DNA of 64,000 nt from Leclercia sp. S52 (GCF_039727615.1 NZ_CP152474.1:2046001-2110000); one strand, 5' to 3'. Positions 1-11,135 are shown, numbered from the stretch's first letter. Program-made: numbers and translations. Notes: a model not told the origin generated them from the sequence alone.

Positions 1-838
1 AGCCCTCAGAGCCCTGTTCGATAGCGGCGTCGATCGCCTGTTCGGTGGCGATGGTGAGCGGCTCGTAGGGGATCGGGCAGTAAAAATCGGCTTCCGGCAG
101 GATGCCTGAGCGGGACATCAGCACGATCTTCAGCGCTTCGCTGCCCGCGTCCAGCCGAAACTGGATCTGTTCATCATCCGTCTCAATGAATTTACCGTGC
201 TGAACGGCGACGGCCATCGCCGCGTCCAGTCCGCTCAGCGAGGTGCCCATAATGCCCACGTTGCAGGCGCGAATTTTGGCCTCCATCAGCCCGGACCAGG
301 GGCTGGGGAAGAAGGAGCGCGACGCATTGTCTTCTTCAGGCCAGACGTGCCCGGTGGCGATAACCACCAGATCGAACGGCCTCGGCGCGGCGTCGTCTTC
401 AGCCAGAATATTGACCCCCTCAGGCGTGGCTTCCACGTCGGTAACCTGGCAGGACTCACGCACCTCGATTTCAAAACCCGCTTTTTTTGCCTGCTCAACC
501 AGCTGCACAAATTGATCGCGGAAATACTCCCCCAGCAGAATACGCGGCAGGAACTGTCGGACATGCAGGGCCGATTTTTCCACGCCGTAGCGCGCCAGAT
601 GAGCATCGTCCTGGCTGCGCAGCCAGTCGATGTAGGTTGAAAAAATGGGCGGGATTTCAATGCTGGCGATGTTGGCCAGCATCATTCGGGAATTCTCTTC
701 GTCGCTATAGGGCATGCCGACGCCGGCTTTTTCAGCCTGCTCGAAGACCGTGATGCAAAGCGGCGTCCCCTGGTTCAGTAGCGAGAAAAACGTATAAATG
801 CCGGTCGGCCCTGCGCCGATAATGGCGATCCTTTTCAT
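1..838 (-). CDS. ydhS: YdhS, FAD/NAD(P)-binding protein (N-terminal part, runs off the left edge)
   Basis: Only the first ~279 codons are in the window. The protein opens with MKRIAIIGAGPTGIYTFFSL, a Rossmann FAD-binding GxGxxG motif. It continues with the conserved GVGMPYSDEENS and LPRILLGEYFRDQF segments typical of enterobacterial YdhS, a Pfam NAD_binding_9 protein. YdhS is about 534 aa in E. coli, so roughly half is missing. The ATG at 838 has the usual start for the family. The substrate is unknown. In E. coli ydhS lies beside the FNR-controlled ydhYVWXUT oxidoreductase genes. Here a DMSO-reductase-like operon is transcribed divergently from it. Confidence 0.93.
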   Translation of the reverse strand, partial: MKRIAIIGAGPTGIYTFFSLLNQGTPLCITVFEQAEKAGVGMPYSDEENSRMMLANIASIEIPPIFSTYIDWLRSQDDAHLARYGVEKSALHVRQFLPRILLGEYFRDQFVQLVEQAKKAGFEIEVRESCQVTDVEATPEGVNILAEDDAAPRPFDLVVIATGHVWPEEDNASRSFFPSPWSGLMEAKIRACNVGIMGTSLSGLDAAMAVAVQHGKFIETDDEQIQFRLDAGSEALKIVLMSRSGILPEADFYCPIPYEPLTIATEQAIDAAIEQGSEG

Positions 839-1066
839 CATTGCTCACCCTTTTTTTGCCTGCCTGAAAATCGTTTCAGGCACGCGCGTTATTAATCCAT
901 GAAAAATAAGTGTGGATGAAAACGCAAAATGAGCAAACCGGCAGCGTCGGGATACCTCTAAATCATTAGTTATGTGAATGTGTGCGAAATAGAGCATTCA
1001 CATACTCAATTGTTTTGTCTGAATAAAATAAAAATAACGCGTCAGAAACAGGGCACATTTTCTCAA

Positions 1067-1080
1067 TTGATTCATATCAA
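1067..1080. promoter_or_regulatory. FNR box upstream of the DMSO-reductase-like operon
   Basis: The sequence TTGATTCATATCAA is an exact match to the FNR/CRP-family consensus TTGAT-N4-ATCAA. If the site sits at the class II position (centre at -41.5), the -10 hexamer would fall at 1103-1108, where AAGAAT is a 4/6 match. FNR activates anaerobic respiratory operons when oxygen is absent, which fits the genes that follow. Position and perfect symmetry are seen directly; activation is inferred. Confidence 0.8.
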
Positions 1081-1135
1081 TTAACTCATTGGGGTTATAG
1101 GGAAGAATGCACCTCTTTTTTTGAGAGGGAATAAC

Positions 1136-3537
1136 ATGTCAGAACGCAAAGAAAAAAGGGACGCGCTTTTTCCCGAAATCACGCGCAGAGGACTGCTCAA
1201 GGCGGGCTCGGCCCTGGTGACGCTCCCCTTTGTGATGTCCGGCAAGGCGCTTGCCGCGAAAACTGCGGCCGGGACGACGTCAGAGTCCACAGAAGCCGCT
1301 GAACGCGTCGTCCAGACCTGCAGCACCTTTGACTGCGGCGGTAAATGCGATATTCGCGCCCACGTCGCGGACGGCGTGGTCACCCAGATCACCACTCGCC
1401 CGGACAGCGTGCTCGATCCGCAGATGCCGGTAATGCGCGCCTGCGTGCGCGGTCGCAGCTATCGTAAGTTTGTCTACCACCCGGATCGCCTGAAGTATCC
1501 GATGAAGCGCGTCGGGAAACGGGGCGAAGGGAAGTTTGAGCGCATCTCCTGGGAAGAGGCCACCACGCTTATCGCCGACAACCTGCAACGCATCACCGCC
1601 AAATATGGCCCGGCGTGCCGCTTTGTGCACAACAATACTGCCACCAGCGGGGGCACTTTCTCCGGCGATAAGATGATGCGTCGTCTGCTTAATCTCACCG
1701 GGGGGCTATCTGGAGTACTACCACTCGGTGAGCATGGGCAACACCGCCGCCGCCACGCCTTATACCTACGGCACGGCCGCCAGCGGTAATTCGCTGGATA
1801 CGCTGGCGGACACCAAACTGGTGATCCTCTGGGGGCACAACCCGACCGAAACCATCTTCGGCCATACCAATCACTATTTTCAGCAGATGAAACAGAACGG
1901 CACCCGCTTTATCGTCGTCGATCCGCGTTATTCCGATACCGTGGCGTCGCTGGCCGATGAGTGGATCCCGCTGCTGCCCGCCACCGACAACGCGCTGATG
2001 GACGCCATGATGTACGTCATCGTCAGCGAAAATCTACACGATAAGGCCTTTATCGAACGCTATACCCTGGGCTTTGACGAAGCCTCCATGCCGGAAGGCG
2101 TGCCCGCCAACGAGTCGCTGGTGGCCTATCTGATGGGGGATAAAGACGGCCAGGTTAAGACCCCCCGAGTGGGCGGAAAAGATCACCCGTGTCCCGGCAC
2201 AGACCATTCGCCAGCTGGCGCGGGATTACGCCAATACCAAACCGGCGGCCCTGATTCAGGGCTGGGGTCCTCAGCGACACAACTGTGGCGAGCGTACCGC
2301 CCGCGGCTCAACGCTGCTGGCAACCCTCACCGGCAACGTCGGAATCAAAGGCGGCTGGGCGGCGGGCTACGGCGGCTGCGGCAACCGTAAATTCGCGGCA
2401 GGGCCGGAAATGCCGGATAACCCGGTGAAAGGGTCGATCTCGATCATGAACTGGGTGCAGGCCGCTGACGATGCCAGCAAGGTGACGGCGGAAGCGGGGC
2501 TGAAAGGGACGGATAAGCTGAAAAGCAATATCCGTATTCTCTTCTCGCTGGCGGGTAATTACCTGGCGAACCAGAACCCGGATCTGCATCAGGCGGTGAA
2601 GGTGCTGGAGGATGAGTCGAAGATCGAGTTTATCGTCGCCAGCGACCTCTATATGACCCCGAGCGCCCGCTATGCGGATCTGCTCTTGCCGGAAACCAGC
2701 TTTATGGAGCGCTGGAACATCGGGGAAACCTGGGGGACGGCAAGCTACCTGATCCTGTCAGAAAAGCTGATCGAGCCGGAGTTTGAGCGCCGCTCTGACT
2801 ACGACTGGCAGCGTGAAGTGGCCGCTAAGCTGGGGATTGAGCCGCAGTTCAGCGAAGGCCGCAGCGAGCAGGAGTGGATTGAGCATATCTGGGAGCAGAC
2901 CCGCCTCTCCATGCCGGATGAACATCTGCCGACGTTCGCCGAGCTGCGGGAAAAACGTCAGCATCTCTTCAAGAGCAAGCCGTATGTGGCGTTTGAGGAC
3001 AACATCCGCGATCCGCAGAATCATCCTTTCCCGACGCCGTCCGGGAAAATTGAGATCTTCTCGAAGCGTCTCTACGACATGAATAATCCGGAGATCCCGG
3101 CGCTGTCGCATTACGTTCCGGCGCACGAAGGCCCGGAAGATGCGCTCGCGAAGCAGTTCCCGCTCCAGCTGATCACCTGGAAAGGGAAAAACCGCGCCAA
3201 CTCCACGCAGTATGCCAACCCCTGGCTGCAGGAAGTGCAGATCCAGAAGCTGTGGATCAACCCGGCGGATGCCCAACAGCGGGGGATCCGTCAGGGGGAC
3301 AGCGTGCGCATTCACAACCAGCGCGGCGTCTGCCAGGTTCCGGCGGAAGTCACCCAGCGCATTATGCCTGGGGTGGTCGCCATGCAGGCCGGGGCCTGGT
3401 GGCAGCCGGACGCCGACGGCGTCGACCACGGCGGGTGTGCCAACGTCCTGAGCTCCGCACGTATTACTCCGCTTGCGAAAGGCAATTCTCATCAAACCAT
3501 GCTTGTGGAGGTCGCAAAGTATGAGTCAGCAGTATAA
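1136..3537 (+). CDS. DMSO/selenate-type molybdoenzyme catalytic subunit, DmsA/YnfE-like (two frameshifts)
   Basis: Catalytic subunit of a membrane-bound molybdopterin-guanine-dinucleotide S/N-oxide reductase, about 799 aa once corrected. A Tat signal (TRRGLLKAGS, ~residues 16-25) ends near ALA, so the enzyme should be exported. A Cys-rich N-terminal FeS segment (C-x4-C-x3-C) is followed by CVRGRSYRKF, KYPMKRVG, WGPQRHN and a C-terminal dinucleotide-binding domain, in the order of DmsA. The frame breaks at a G6 run (1700-1705) and a C6 run (2161-2166). Removing one base at each restores continuous homology (GGYLEYY; KTPEWAEKI). I start at ATG 1136 (GAGAGG seven bases upstream) rather than TTG 1121. 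It overlaps the FeS subunit gene by 17 bp. The true substrate cannot be told from sequence. Confidence 0.85.
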
Positions 3538-4153
3538 GGAATACCCTCCGGTCAGCGATAAGCAGCTCGGCTTTTTCATTGACTCGTCGCGTTGCTCCGG
3601 GTGTAAAGCCTGCCAGGTGGCCTGTAAGGACAAGCACAACCTCGAGGTGGGGCGTCGTTTCCGTCGCGTCTATGAGGTGAAGGGCGGCGGATTTATCCCG
3701 ACCGGGCAGGGCGGCTATGCCAATAACGTCTATGCCTTCACCCTGTCGATCTCCTGCAACCACTGTGCGGATCCGATTTGCACCAAAAACTGCCCGACCA
3801 CGGCGATGCATAAGCGCCCCGGGGATGGCATTGTCCGCGTCGATACCAATAAATGCGTCGGCTGCGGCTACTGCGCCTGGTCGTGCCCTTACGGCGCCCC
3901 GCAGATGAATGAGGAGGCCGGGCAGATGTCAAAATGCGACTTCTGCGTGGATTTACAGGCCAAAGGCGAACAGCCTGTTTGCGTTGCCACCTGTCCGCTG
4001 GGGGCGATCCAGTTCGGACCGATCGAGGAGCTGCGTGCGAAGTACGGCAGCCTTTGCGACGTGCAGGGCCTGCCGGACTCATCCATCACGCAGCCTAACC
4101 TGGTGATTAAACCGCATCAGGGTGCAGAAAAAGAGGAACAGCCCCATGCATGA
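3521..4153 (+). CDS. DMSO-reductase-type iron-sulfur subunit, DmsB-like
   Basis: A 210-aa electron-transfer subunit with four cysteine clusters of the DmsB/YnfG type. These are CSGCKACQVAC (~residues 24-34), the CNHCADPICTKNCP stretch (~80-93), CVGCGYCAWSCP (~113-124), and CDFCVDLQ followed by CVATCP. It would pass electrons from the membrane anchor to the molybdenum subunit. ATG 3521 lies inside the end of the preceding gene with GGAG upstream; the longer upstream start at 3473 would be deep in the catalytic subunit. It is translationally coupled with its neighbours. Confidence 0.92.
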   Translation: MSQQYKEYPPVSDKQLGFFIDSSRCSGCKACQVACKDKHNLEVGRRFRRVYEVKGGGFIPTGQGGYANNVYAFTLSISCNHCADPICTKNCPTTAMHKRPGDGIVRVDTNKCVGCGYCAWSCPYGAPQMNEEAGQMSKCDFCVDLQAKGEQPVCVATCPLGAIQFGPIEELRAKYGSLCDVQGLPDSSITQPNLVIKPHQGAEKEEQPHA

Positions 4154-4979
4154 GTTACCGCTTCTGATCTTTACCCTGCTGGTGCAAGGCTCGGTTGGCA
4201 TGACCCTCTTCCTGACCCTGTCCGCCAGGGCGGGATCGCGCGTGCCGGAGGTCAGACCCCAGCTGTTGCCGGGCATGCTGATCGCCTGCGTGGCGGGCGG
4301 GCTGGGACTAATGGTTTCCACCCTGCATCTCGGTTATCCGCTCAACGCGTTTAATGCCCTGCGCCACGTCGCCAGCTCATGGCTGAGCCGTGAGATCGTC
4401 TTTGCCAGCCTGTATCTGGCGGCGCTTGGGCTCTGCACGCTGGTGATGCTGGTCAGAAAGCAGCTGATCCCGCTGTTACTGCCGGTAGCCGCGGTGCTGG
4501 GGCTGATTGATGTCTGGTGCATGAGTGCGATTTATGCCCATACGTCGGTCATTACCTGGAGCCATTTCAACACCTGGCTGATGTTTTACGGTGCCGTTGG
4601 GGTGCTGGGCGCGGTAGCGCTGGCGTGGTTGCCAATGCTCAAAGCCCGGTCCGTGGCCCGGGAGCGACAGTCAGTGATGCGCTTCGCGGCGGCAATGGTG
4701 GTGGCGATTGTCGCCATACGTCTGCTGGCGCAGCCGGACTATATGGCGTATCTGGCCAGTGCCAGCCTGAGCGGCGTTGTCACCCTGCCGCATCAGCCGA
4801 TGGAGATCTTCGCTCAGCTCAGCGGTCTGCGGCTGTTTAGCTGGACCTTATCCGTGCTCGGCGCGCTGCTGTTTGCGGTAAGCGCATGGCGACAGGGCAA
4901 GCTCGGGCTGATGGTCGGCAGCCTGCTGCTGGTGCTGTCTGAAGTGCTGTTCCGCTTTATTTTCTTCTGCATTAACTGA
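4146..4979 (+). CDS. DMSO-reductase-type membrane anchor, DmsC-like
   Basis: A 277-aa hydrophobic protein beginning MHELPLLIFTLLVQGSVGM, with about eight predicted membrane segments, matching the DmsC/YnfH anchor family. It should oxidise menaquinol and dock the A and B subunits. The start overlaps the end of the FeS-subunit gene by 8 bp, and its stop codon overlaps the next start (ATGA-type junction at 4976-4981). The operon is tightly coupled. A genuine DmsC function is likely but rests on family resemblance and context. Confidence 0.9.
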   Translation: MHELPLLIFTLLVQGSVGMTLFLTLSARAGSRVPEVRPQLLPGMLIACVAGGLGLMVSTLHLGYPLNAFNALRHVASSWLSREIVFASLYLAALGLCTLVMLVRKQLIPLLLPVAAVLGLIDVWCMSAIYAHTSVITWSHFNTWLMFYGAVGVLGAVALAWLPMLKARSVARERQSVMRFAAAMVVAIVAIRLLAQPDYMAYLASASLSGVVTLPHQPMEIFAQLSGLRLFSWTLSVLGALLFAVSAWRQGKLGLMVGSLLLVLSEVLFRFIFFCIN

Positions 4980-5854
4980 TGGCGCTGTTTCGCCTGACGC
5001 AAGCCCCCGCGCCGCCCGGCGTGGGGGAGTCCTGCCTGCACAATCAGCTTCCCCGCCACGACTGCGATGCCTGTATGGCGGTCTGCCCGGTGCAGGCCAT
5101 TACCGCCACGGCCACCACGCCGATCGTTAACGCGCTGGACTGCCTGCAGTGCGGCCGCTGCCTGTTCGTCTGTCCGGCGGATGCGCTGCAAAACATTCGG
5201 CCAGAAACCCGCCGCTTTACGGCATCGACGCTGGTTGCGCCCTTTTCCACGCTGGAGCCCTCCGTGGATGAGTTACTGATGTGGCATCAGCAGTACGGGA
5301 TCCGGGCGGTGGAGATGGATATAGAGGCCTTCCCCGGCTGGGTGCGCGCCGTTGCGGCACTCAATATCCGGCTTCGGGAGTTGAATGCCCCGGTCTGGCA
5401 GATCCTTCCTCCGCCGCAAAAAGCCATCAACACGGGGCGCCGACACTTTATTAAGGCCAGCGACCTGGACGTGCAGTCTGCCACCGTGAGCATCGGGCGT
5501 CGGGCCCGGCGTCAGGCTTTTTCTGCGATCAGCGAATATCAGCTGGCGTTGGAGCAGAGGCAGTGTACGGTCTGCGGGGCCTGCGCCAGGGTGTGCGGGG
5601 AGAGGGCGCTCAGTATGGGCGAGGGAGCGCTGACGTTTTCGTCATCACCCTGCACCGGCTGCAACAGCTGTGCGGTGGTCTGTCCGGTGAACGCTGTTCG
5701 CATCGACAAGATCGTGGGTGAAAACAGGGTATTGCGCTTTCCGTGGAGGCAAAAAACCTGCGGCTGCTGCCAGCGGGAATATTATACTTTTACCCCGGAA
5801 ACGAATCGCTGTGCGGTTTGTCAGCGGCATCAGTACGGTATGCGGGAAGCATAA
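4979..5854 (+). CDS. Four-cluster ferredoxin-type 4Fe-4S protein, fourth gene of the dms-like operon
   Basis: A 291-aa soluble protein with two pairs of 4Fe-4S motifs. The N-terminal pair is CDACMAVCP (~residues 22-30) and CLQCGRCLFVCP (~51-62). The C-terminal pair is CTVCGACARVCG (~196-207) and CTGCNSCAVVCP (~225-236). A terminal CxxC...CxxC pair (CGCC, CAVC) looks like a zinc or rubredoxin-type knuckle. The middle ~120 residues have no motif I recognise. E. coli dmsABC and ynfEFGH have no gene of this type in fourth place (ynfH is followed by dmsD). Its role is unknown; electron delivery or enzyme maturation are possible. The ATG overlaps the stop of the anchor gene. Confidence 0.75.
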   Translation: MALFRLTQAPAPPGVGESCLHNQLPRHDCDACMAVCPVQAITATATTPIVNALDCLQCGRCLFVCPADALQNIRPETRRFTASTLVAPFSTLEPSVDELLMWHQQYGIRAVEMDIEAFPGWVRAVAALNIRLRELNAPVWQILPPPQKAINTGRRHFIKASDLDVQSATVSIGRRARRQAFSAISEYQLALEQRQCTVCGACARVCGERALSMGEGALTFSSSPCTGCNSCAVVCPVNAVRIDKIVGENRVLRFPWRQKTCGCCQREYYTFTPETNRCAVCQRHQYGMREA

Positions 5855-5918
5855 GTAACGCGTGAGAACAGGTTGGTTAACAAGAGAGATAAAAGGAATT
5901 GCTGAGGACTTACTGAAA

Positions 5919-5995
5919 TGGTGCGTCCGAGTGGACTCGAACCACCGACCCCCACCATGTCAAGGTGGTGCTCTAACCAACTGAGCTACGGACGC
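5919..5995 (-). tRNA. valW: tRNA-Val (anticodon GAC), second of the pair
   Basis: A 77-nt tRNA on the minus strand with encoded CCA. The acceptor stem is GCGTCCG/CGGACGC, the D-arm is AGCTCAGTTGGTTAGAGC, the anticodon loop is TTGACAT giving GAC, and the T-arm is GGTTCGAGTCC. It differs from the upstream copy only in the acceptor stem and adjoining T-stem bases. Assignment to valW rather than valV follows its position after the promoter and the K-12 order, recalled from memory. Confidence 0.97.
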
Positions 5996-6006
5996 ACTGT
6001 AGAGAA

Positions 6007-6083
6007 TGGTGCGTTCAATTGGACTCGAACCAACGACCCCCACCATGTCAAGGTGGTGCTCTAACCAACTGAGCTATGAACGC
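6007..6083 (-). tRNA. valV: tRNA-Val (anticodon GAC), first of the pair
   Basis: A 77-nt minus-strand tRNA with acceptor stem GCGTTCA/TGAACGC, the same D- and anticodon arms as its partner, anticodon GAC and encoded CCA. It is separated from the downstream copy by 11 nt, so the two are almost certainly processed from one transcript. Confidence 0.97.
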
Positions 6084-6109
6084 ATTGTTGTGTGTGACAA
6101 CGGGGACGA

Positions 6110-6138
6110 ATATTAGCGGCAGTGCGGGCATCAGGCAA
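6110..6138 (-). promoter_or_regulatory. Probable promoter of the tRNA-Val pair
   Basis: On the minus strand, a -35 element TTGCCT (6133-6138) is followed by a 17-bp spacer and a -10 element TAATAT (6110-6115). The next bases, TCGTCCCCG, form a GC-rich discriminator of the kind found at stable-RNA promoters under stringent control. It lies 27 bp upstream of the first tRNA. Confidence 0.7.
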
Positions 6139-6206
6139 GAGGAAAACTGCAAATTTCTTCACGAATTCACGCGATTGCTGTATTCCCGCGCAAAATGAGG
6201 AGAAAG

Positions 6207-6226
6207 TAGCCGCCCGGGGGCGGCTA
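6207..6226 (-). terminator. Intrinsic terminator after mdtK
   Basis: The hairpin TAGCCGCC-CGGG-GGCGGCTA lies just past the mdtK stop. On the minus strand it is followed by CTTTCTCC, a weak U tract. It separates mdtK from the tRNA-Val promoter. Confidence 0.6.
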
Positions 6227-6234
6227 ATGCGCAA

Positions 6235-7710
<1,476 letters not shown>

Positions 7711-7830
7711 CTAATTATCTAGTGAAAAAATCGCCAGAAAAGGTGGGGTACTGGCAACCTCTATTTTCAACTGTTATTGTGGTGCGATAAAACGGTGTCA
7801 TCACCGAAGGAACAAACAGGAGTCGTAAGC

Positions 7831-8475
7831 ATGTTTACTGGTATTGTGCAGGGCACCGCGAAACTGGTGTCCATTGATGAAAAACCCAACTTCCGAACCC
7901 ATGTTGTGGCCCTGCCGGATGAGATGCTCGATGGGCTGGAGACCGGGGCATCGGTTGCGCACAACGGTTGTTGTCTGACGGTCACCGAAATTAACGGGAA
8001 CCTGATCAGTTTCGATTTAATGAAGGAAACGCTGCGCATCACTAACCTGGGCGACCTGGCAGAGGGTGATGTGGTTAATGTGGAACGCGCGGCGAAATTC
8101 AGCGATGAAATCGGCGGACATTTAATGTCGGGCCATATTATGACCACGGCTGAAGTTTCTAAAATCCTGACCTCGGAAAATAACCGCCAGATCTGGTTTA
8201 AAGTTCTGGATCCATCGTTAATGAAATACATCCTTTATAAAGGATTTATTGGCGTGGACGGCATCAGCCTGACGGTGGGCGAAGTGACGCCAACCCGTTT
8301 CTGCGTTCACCTGATCCCGGAGACGCTGCAGCGCACCACCCTCGGCAATAAAAAGCTCGGCCATCGGGTGAATATTGAAATCGATCCGCAAACCCAGGCG
8401 GTGGTCGATACCGTCGAGCGCGTGCTGGCGGCCAAAGAGGCGGCCGCCATCCAACAGACGCTCAACGACGCGTGA
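7831..8475 (+). CDS. ribE: Riboflavin synthase alpha subunit
   Basis: Catalyses dismutation of two 6,7-dimethyl-8-ribityllumazines to riboflavin, the last step of vitamin B2 synthesis. The 214-aa protein has the two lumazine-binding barrels in tandem. The N-terminal half starts [12 protein letters not shown] with NGCCLTV; the second half contains [14 protein letters not shown]. The ATG at 7831 is preceded by ACAGGAG. This gene is called ribC in older E. coli nomenclature. It ends in a bidirectional terminator shared with cfa. Confidence 0.97.
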   Translation: MFTGIVQGTAKLVSIDEKPNFRTHVVALPDEMLDGLETGASVAHNGCCLTVTEINGNLISFDLMKETLRITNLGDLAEGDVVNVERAAKFSDEIGGHLMSGHIMTTAEVSKILTSENNRQIWFKVLDPSLMKYILYKGFIGVDGISLTVGEVTPTRFCVHLIPETLQRTTLGNKKLGHRVNIEIDPQTQAVVDTVERVLAAKEAAAIQQTLNDA

Positions 8476-8478
8476 TAA

Positions 8479-8511
8479 AAAAACACCCCGGCAAGCCGGG
8501 GTGTTTTTTTT
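8479..8511. terminator. Bidirectional terminator between ribE and cfa
   Basis: The stem ACACCCCGGC-aa-GCCGGGGTGT is flanked by A6-7 on the left and T7 on the right. It can terminate both ribE (plus) and cfa (minus); the cfa stop codon overlaps its T tract at 8510. Confidence 0.9.
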
Positions 8512-9658
8512 AGCGCGCCACCCGCAGCCCGTTCTCCACGCCGCGGCTGAACACAACCTGCCACAGATGAATATCACGGGCGCGAAACGCCCCGGCACAG
8601 GCATTCAGGTAATAGCTGAACATCCGTTTAAATCGTTCGGAATAGTTGTCTGCGATCTCCGGCCAGGCGGCGAGGAAACGTTCATGCCATGCCATCAGGG
8701 TAGTATCGTAATCAGCGCCAAAATTATGCCAGTCTTCCATTACAAAATGGGGTTCGCTGGCATTGGCAATCTGGCGGACTGAAGGTAAACAGCCATTCGG
8801 AAAGATGTATTTATCGATCCACGGGTCGACGTGATGATCGGTTTTTTGTGAACCAATGGTGTGCAACAGGAACAGACCATCCGGCTTCAGGTTACGATCC
8901 ACCACCTCAAAATAGGTGCGGTAGTTCTTCGGCCCGACGTGCTCAAACATCCCCACCGAGACGATGCGATCGAACTGGTCGCGCAGATCGCGGTAATCCT
9001 GCAACAGAATGGTGACATCGAGCCCCTCACAGCGCGCCTGTGCCATTTTTTGCTGCTCCGCGGAGATGGTCACGCCCACCACGCTGACGCCATAGTGCTG
9101 CGCCATAAAATGCGCCAGCCCGCCCCAGCCACAGCCGATGTCGAGCACCCGCATGCCGGGTTTCAGCTGCAGTTTTTCACAAATCAGGCGTAATTTATCC
9201 TGCTGCGCCTGTTCGAGGGTGGTCGCCTCTTTCCAGTAACCACAGGAGTACTGCATGGTGGGGTCGAGCATGCGGCTGAACAGGTCGTTACCGAGATCGT
9301 AATGCTCTTTGCCGACGATCCAGGCGCGCTTTTTACTCTGCAGGTTGAACAGGCGGGCGGTGGCTATCCGCAGCGTATCCTTCAGGTGGCTGGGCAGCTG
9401 TGTTTCCAGGCCCGCCCGCAGGACGTTGTTGAAAAAGATATCCAGCCGCTCACACTCCCACCAGCCGTCCATATAGCTCTCGCCAAGACCCAGCGAGCCC
9501 TGCTGCAGGACGCGTTTAAAAAAATCGGGGTGTTTAATTTGTAGATCGGAGGATGCCGGGCCGTTAATGGTGATACCCGCGCGGCTCAGCAATTCATTGA
9601 CTATCCGGAACCAGTCATCATTCCGGATGCTGACTTCTTCTATACACGATGAACTCAT
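8510..9658 (-). CDS. cfa: Cyclopropane-fatty-acyl-phospholipid synthase
   Basis: Transfers a methylene group from S-adenosylmethionine to unsaturated acyl chains of membrane phospholipids, usually on entry into stationary phase. It is 382 aa, exactly the E. coli length. The SAM-binding motif VLDIGCGWGGLA lies at ~residues 171-182, followed by GVTISAEQQ and VSVGMFEHVG. I choose ATG 9658 (MSSSCIEEVS); the extension to 9802 has no homology. An internal T7 run (HPDFFKRV) is in frame, unlike the disrupted runs elsewhere in the window. Confidence 0.97.
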   Translation of the reverse strand: MSSSCIEEVSIRNDDWFRIVNELLSRAGITINGPASSDLQIKHPDFFKRVLQQGSLGLGESYMDGWWECERLDIFFNNVLRAGLETQLPSHLKDTLRIATARLFNLQSKKRAWIVGKEHYDLGNDLFSRMLDPTMQYSCGYWKEATTLEQAQQDKLRLICEKLQLKPGMRVLDIGCGWGGLAHFMAQHYGVSVVGVTISAEQQKMAQARCEGLDVTILLQDYRDLRDQFDRIVSVGMFEHVGPKNYRTYFEVVDRNLKPDGLFLLHTIGSQKTDHHVDPWIDKYIFPNGCLPSVRQIANASEPHFVMEDWHNFGADYDTTLMAWHERFLAAWPEIADNYSERFKRMFSYYLNACAGAFRARDIHLWQVVFSRGVENGLRVAR

Positions 9659-9811
9659 AGCTTCTCCATCACCTGATGTGATCAGAATCCATAAACAGCG
9701 TAGACGCTCTTTATGGAGAGTGAGAAATTTCACGGTGTGACCCGTGAGGCTAATATCCGACGTAGAACAGAGGAAGGGAGAGGACCCTTGCCGAAAGGCC
9801 ATCCATGGTAA

Positions 9812-9835
9812 AACGGGAGCACTCCGGCTCCCGTT
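9812..9835 (-). terminator. Intrinsic terminator between punC and cfa
   Basis: A perfect 9-bp stem, AACGGGAGC/GCTCCCGTT with a 6-nt loop, is followed on the minus strand by TTTACC. A second hairpin (ATATCCTG/CAGGATAT, 9888-9912) lies closer to punC. The promoters of cfa should lie downstream of this hairpin, between 9658 and 9812. Confidence 0.6.
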
Positions 9836-9938
9836 AACACTTAATATTTGTAGTATTTATCAGAACGCTTCAGTCAGTATAGGACTGATATCCTGGTGAT
9901 TCAACAGGATATTGTTAGCGAGCTAATCAATTATTCTG

Positions 9939-11135
9939 TCAGGCCCGTGAGGACTCGGCATGGAGACCCTCTTCCTGCTGGCTGGCAGGAACGTACTGCA
10001 TCCGATAGCCCAGCGCCGCCAGAACCACGGTCGCCAGCATCACGCTGGTGGTGGTCAGCAGCGGGGTGGCAATCAGCCATGACACCAGCAGGCTCGCCAG
10101 GAAGCAGAGGCCCAGTTGCAGGGTGTTCTGCAGAGCGGCAGCGCTGCCGGTTGCCTGTGGGAAGGGACGCAGAGCCTGAGCGACCACAATCGGGTAGATC
10201 GCGCCGTTCGCCACCGCCATCAGGCAGAAGGGGATCAGCAGCTCAGCCAGGCCCACGTCCGGGATAAACCCGACCGCCCAGGTGGCAATCACGCTGAGGC
10301 CAAACAGGCCCAGCAGCCACGGCAGCATCTGGTGACCCTGCCATTTCTGCAGCGCGGCGCGGCAGCCATAGCCACCAATCAGGAAGGCGATGGTCTGCGG
10401 GACGTAGCTCAGGCCGATCGCCGCCGGGCTGTAGCCCATATCGCTGAGGATAAACGGCGAGCCGGTTAACCAGGCGAAGAAGCTCGCGGAGCAGGCGGCG
10501 TAGATCAGCACGTTGCCGCGGTAGGTGCGCGAACGCAGCAGCGAGAAAAAGGTGACGCGTTGCTCAGATTGTCCTTTCTTTGCCGCTGTCGGCTTCAGGA
10601 AAAACGCCGGGATCATCAGCACCAGGGTGATAACAAACAGCACCGCAAAAATTGCCTGCCAGCTGAAGTGGGCGAGGATCCAACTGCCGAGCAGCGGCGC
10701 CAGCGCCGGAGAGAGCCCGACCAGCGGCATGATGGTGGCAAAAATCCGGTTAGTGCGCGAAGCAGGGTAGTAATCGGTCACCAGCGCCTGCCAGGTCACC
10801 GCCGCGGCGCAGACCCCTACCGCCTGAATAAAGCGCAGCACCAGCAGCCAGGTGGCATCCCGGACCCACAGCATGCCGAGGCAGCCGAGGGCGAAAATGG
10901 CTAAACCGGCCAGCAGCACCGGCTTACGGCCGAAGCGGTCGGACATCGGGCCCCACAACAGTTGGGCAAAGGCGAAGCCCGCCAGGAACAGGCTCAGGCT
11001 GGCGCTGATGGCGGCCGCCGGGGTTTGCAGATCCTCCTGCATGATCGAAAAGGCAGGCAGGTACATATCGGTGGCGAGGAAGCCCAGCACGCTTAAGCCG
11101 CCGAGCCAGACTAAAAATCCTTTCCCGGGTGTCAT
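9939..11135 (-). CDS. punC: MFS purine-nucleoside transporter PunC (YdhC)
   Basis: A 398-aa, 12-segment major-facilitator transporter of the DHA1/Bcr family. It carries the motif-A-type [14 protein letters not shown] between segments 2 and 3, and closely matches E. coli YdhC (403 aa), including [20 protein letters not shown]. In E. coli it was named PunC for purine nucleoside uptake under control of the adjacent LysR regulator. The C-terminal tail diverges. It is transcribed divergently from punR with 116 bp between the start codons. Confidence 0.93.
   Translation of the reverse strand: MTPGKGFLVWLGGLSVLGFLATDMYLPAFSIMQEDLQTPAAAISASLSLFLAGFAFAQLLWGPMSDRFGRKPVLLAGLAIFALGCLGMLWVRDATWLLVLRFIQAVGVCAAAVTWQALVTDYYPASRTNRIFATIMPLVGLSPALAPLLGSWILAHFSWQAIFAVLFVITLVLMIPAFFLKPTAAKKGQSEQRVTFFSLLRSRTYRGNVLIYAACSASFFAWLTGSPFILSDMGYSPAAIGLSYVPQTIAFLIGGYGCRAALQKWQGHQMLPWLLGLFGLSVIATWAVGFIPDVGLAELLIPFCLMAVANGAIYPIVVAQALRPFPQATGSAAALQNTLQLGLCFLASLLVSWLIATPLLTTTSVMLATVVLAALGYRMQYVPASQQEEGLHAESSRA

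Noticed and set aside
1136-3537. Three separate genes or a decaying pseudogene
   Set aside because: The pieces are one continuous DmsA-type protein, broken only at two homopolymers, and downstream subunits are intact.
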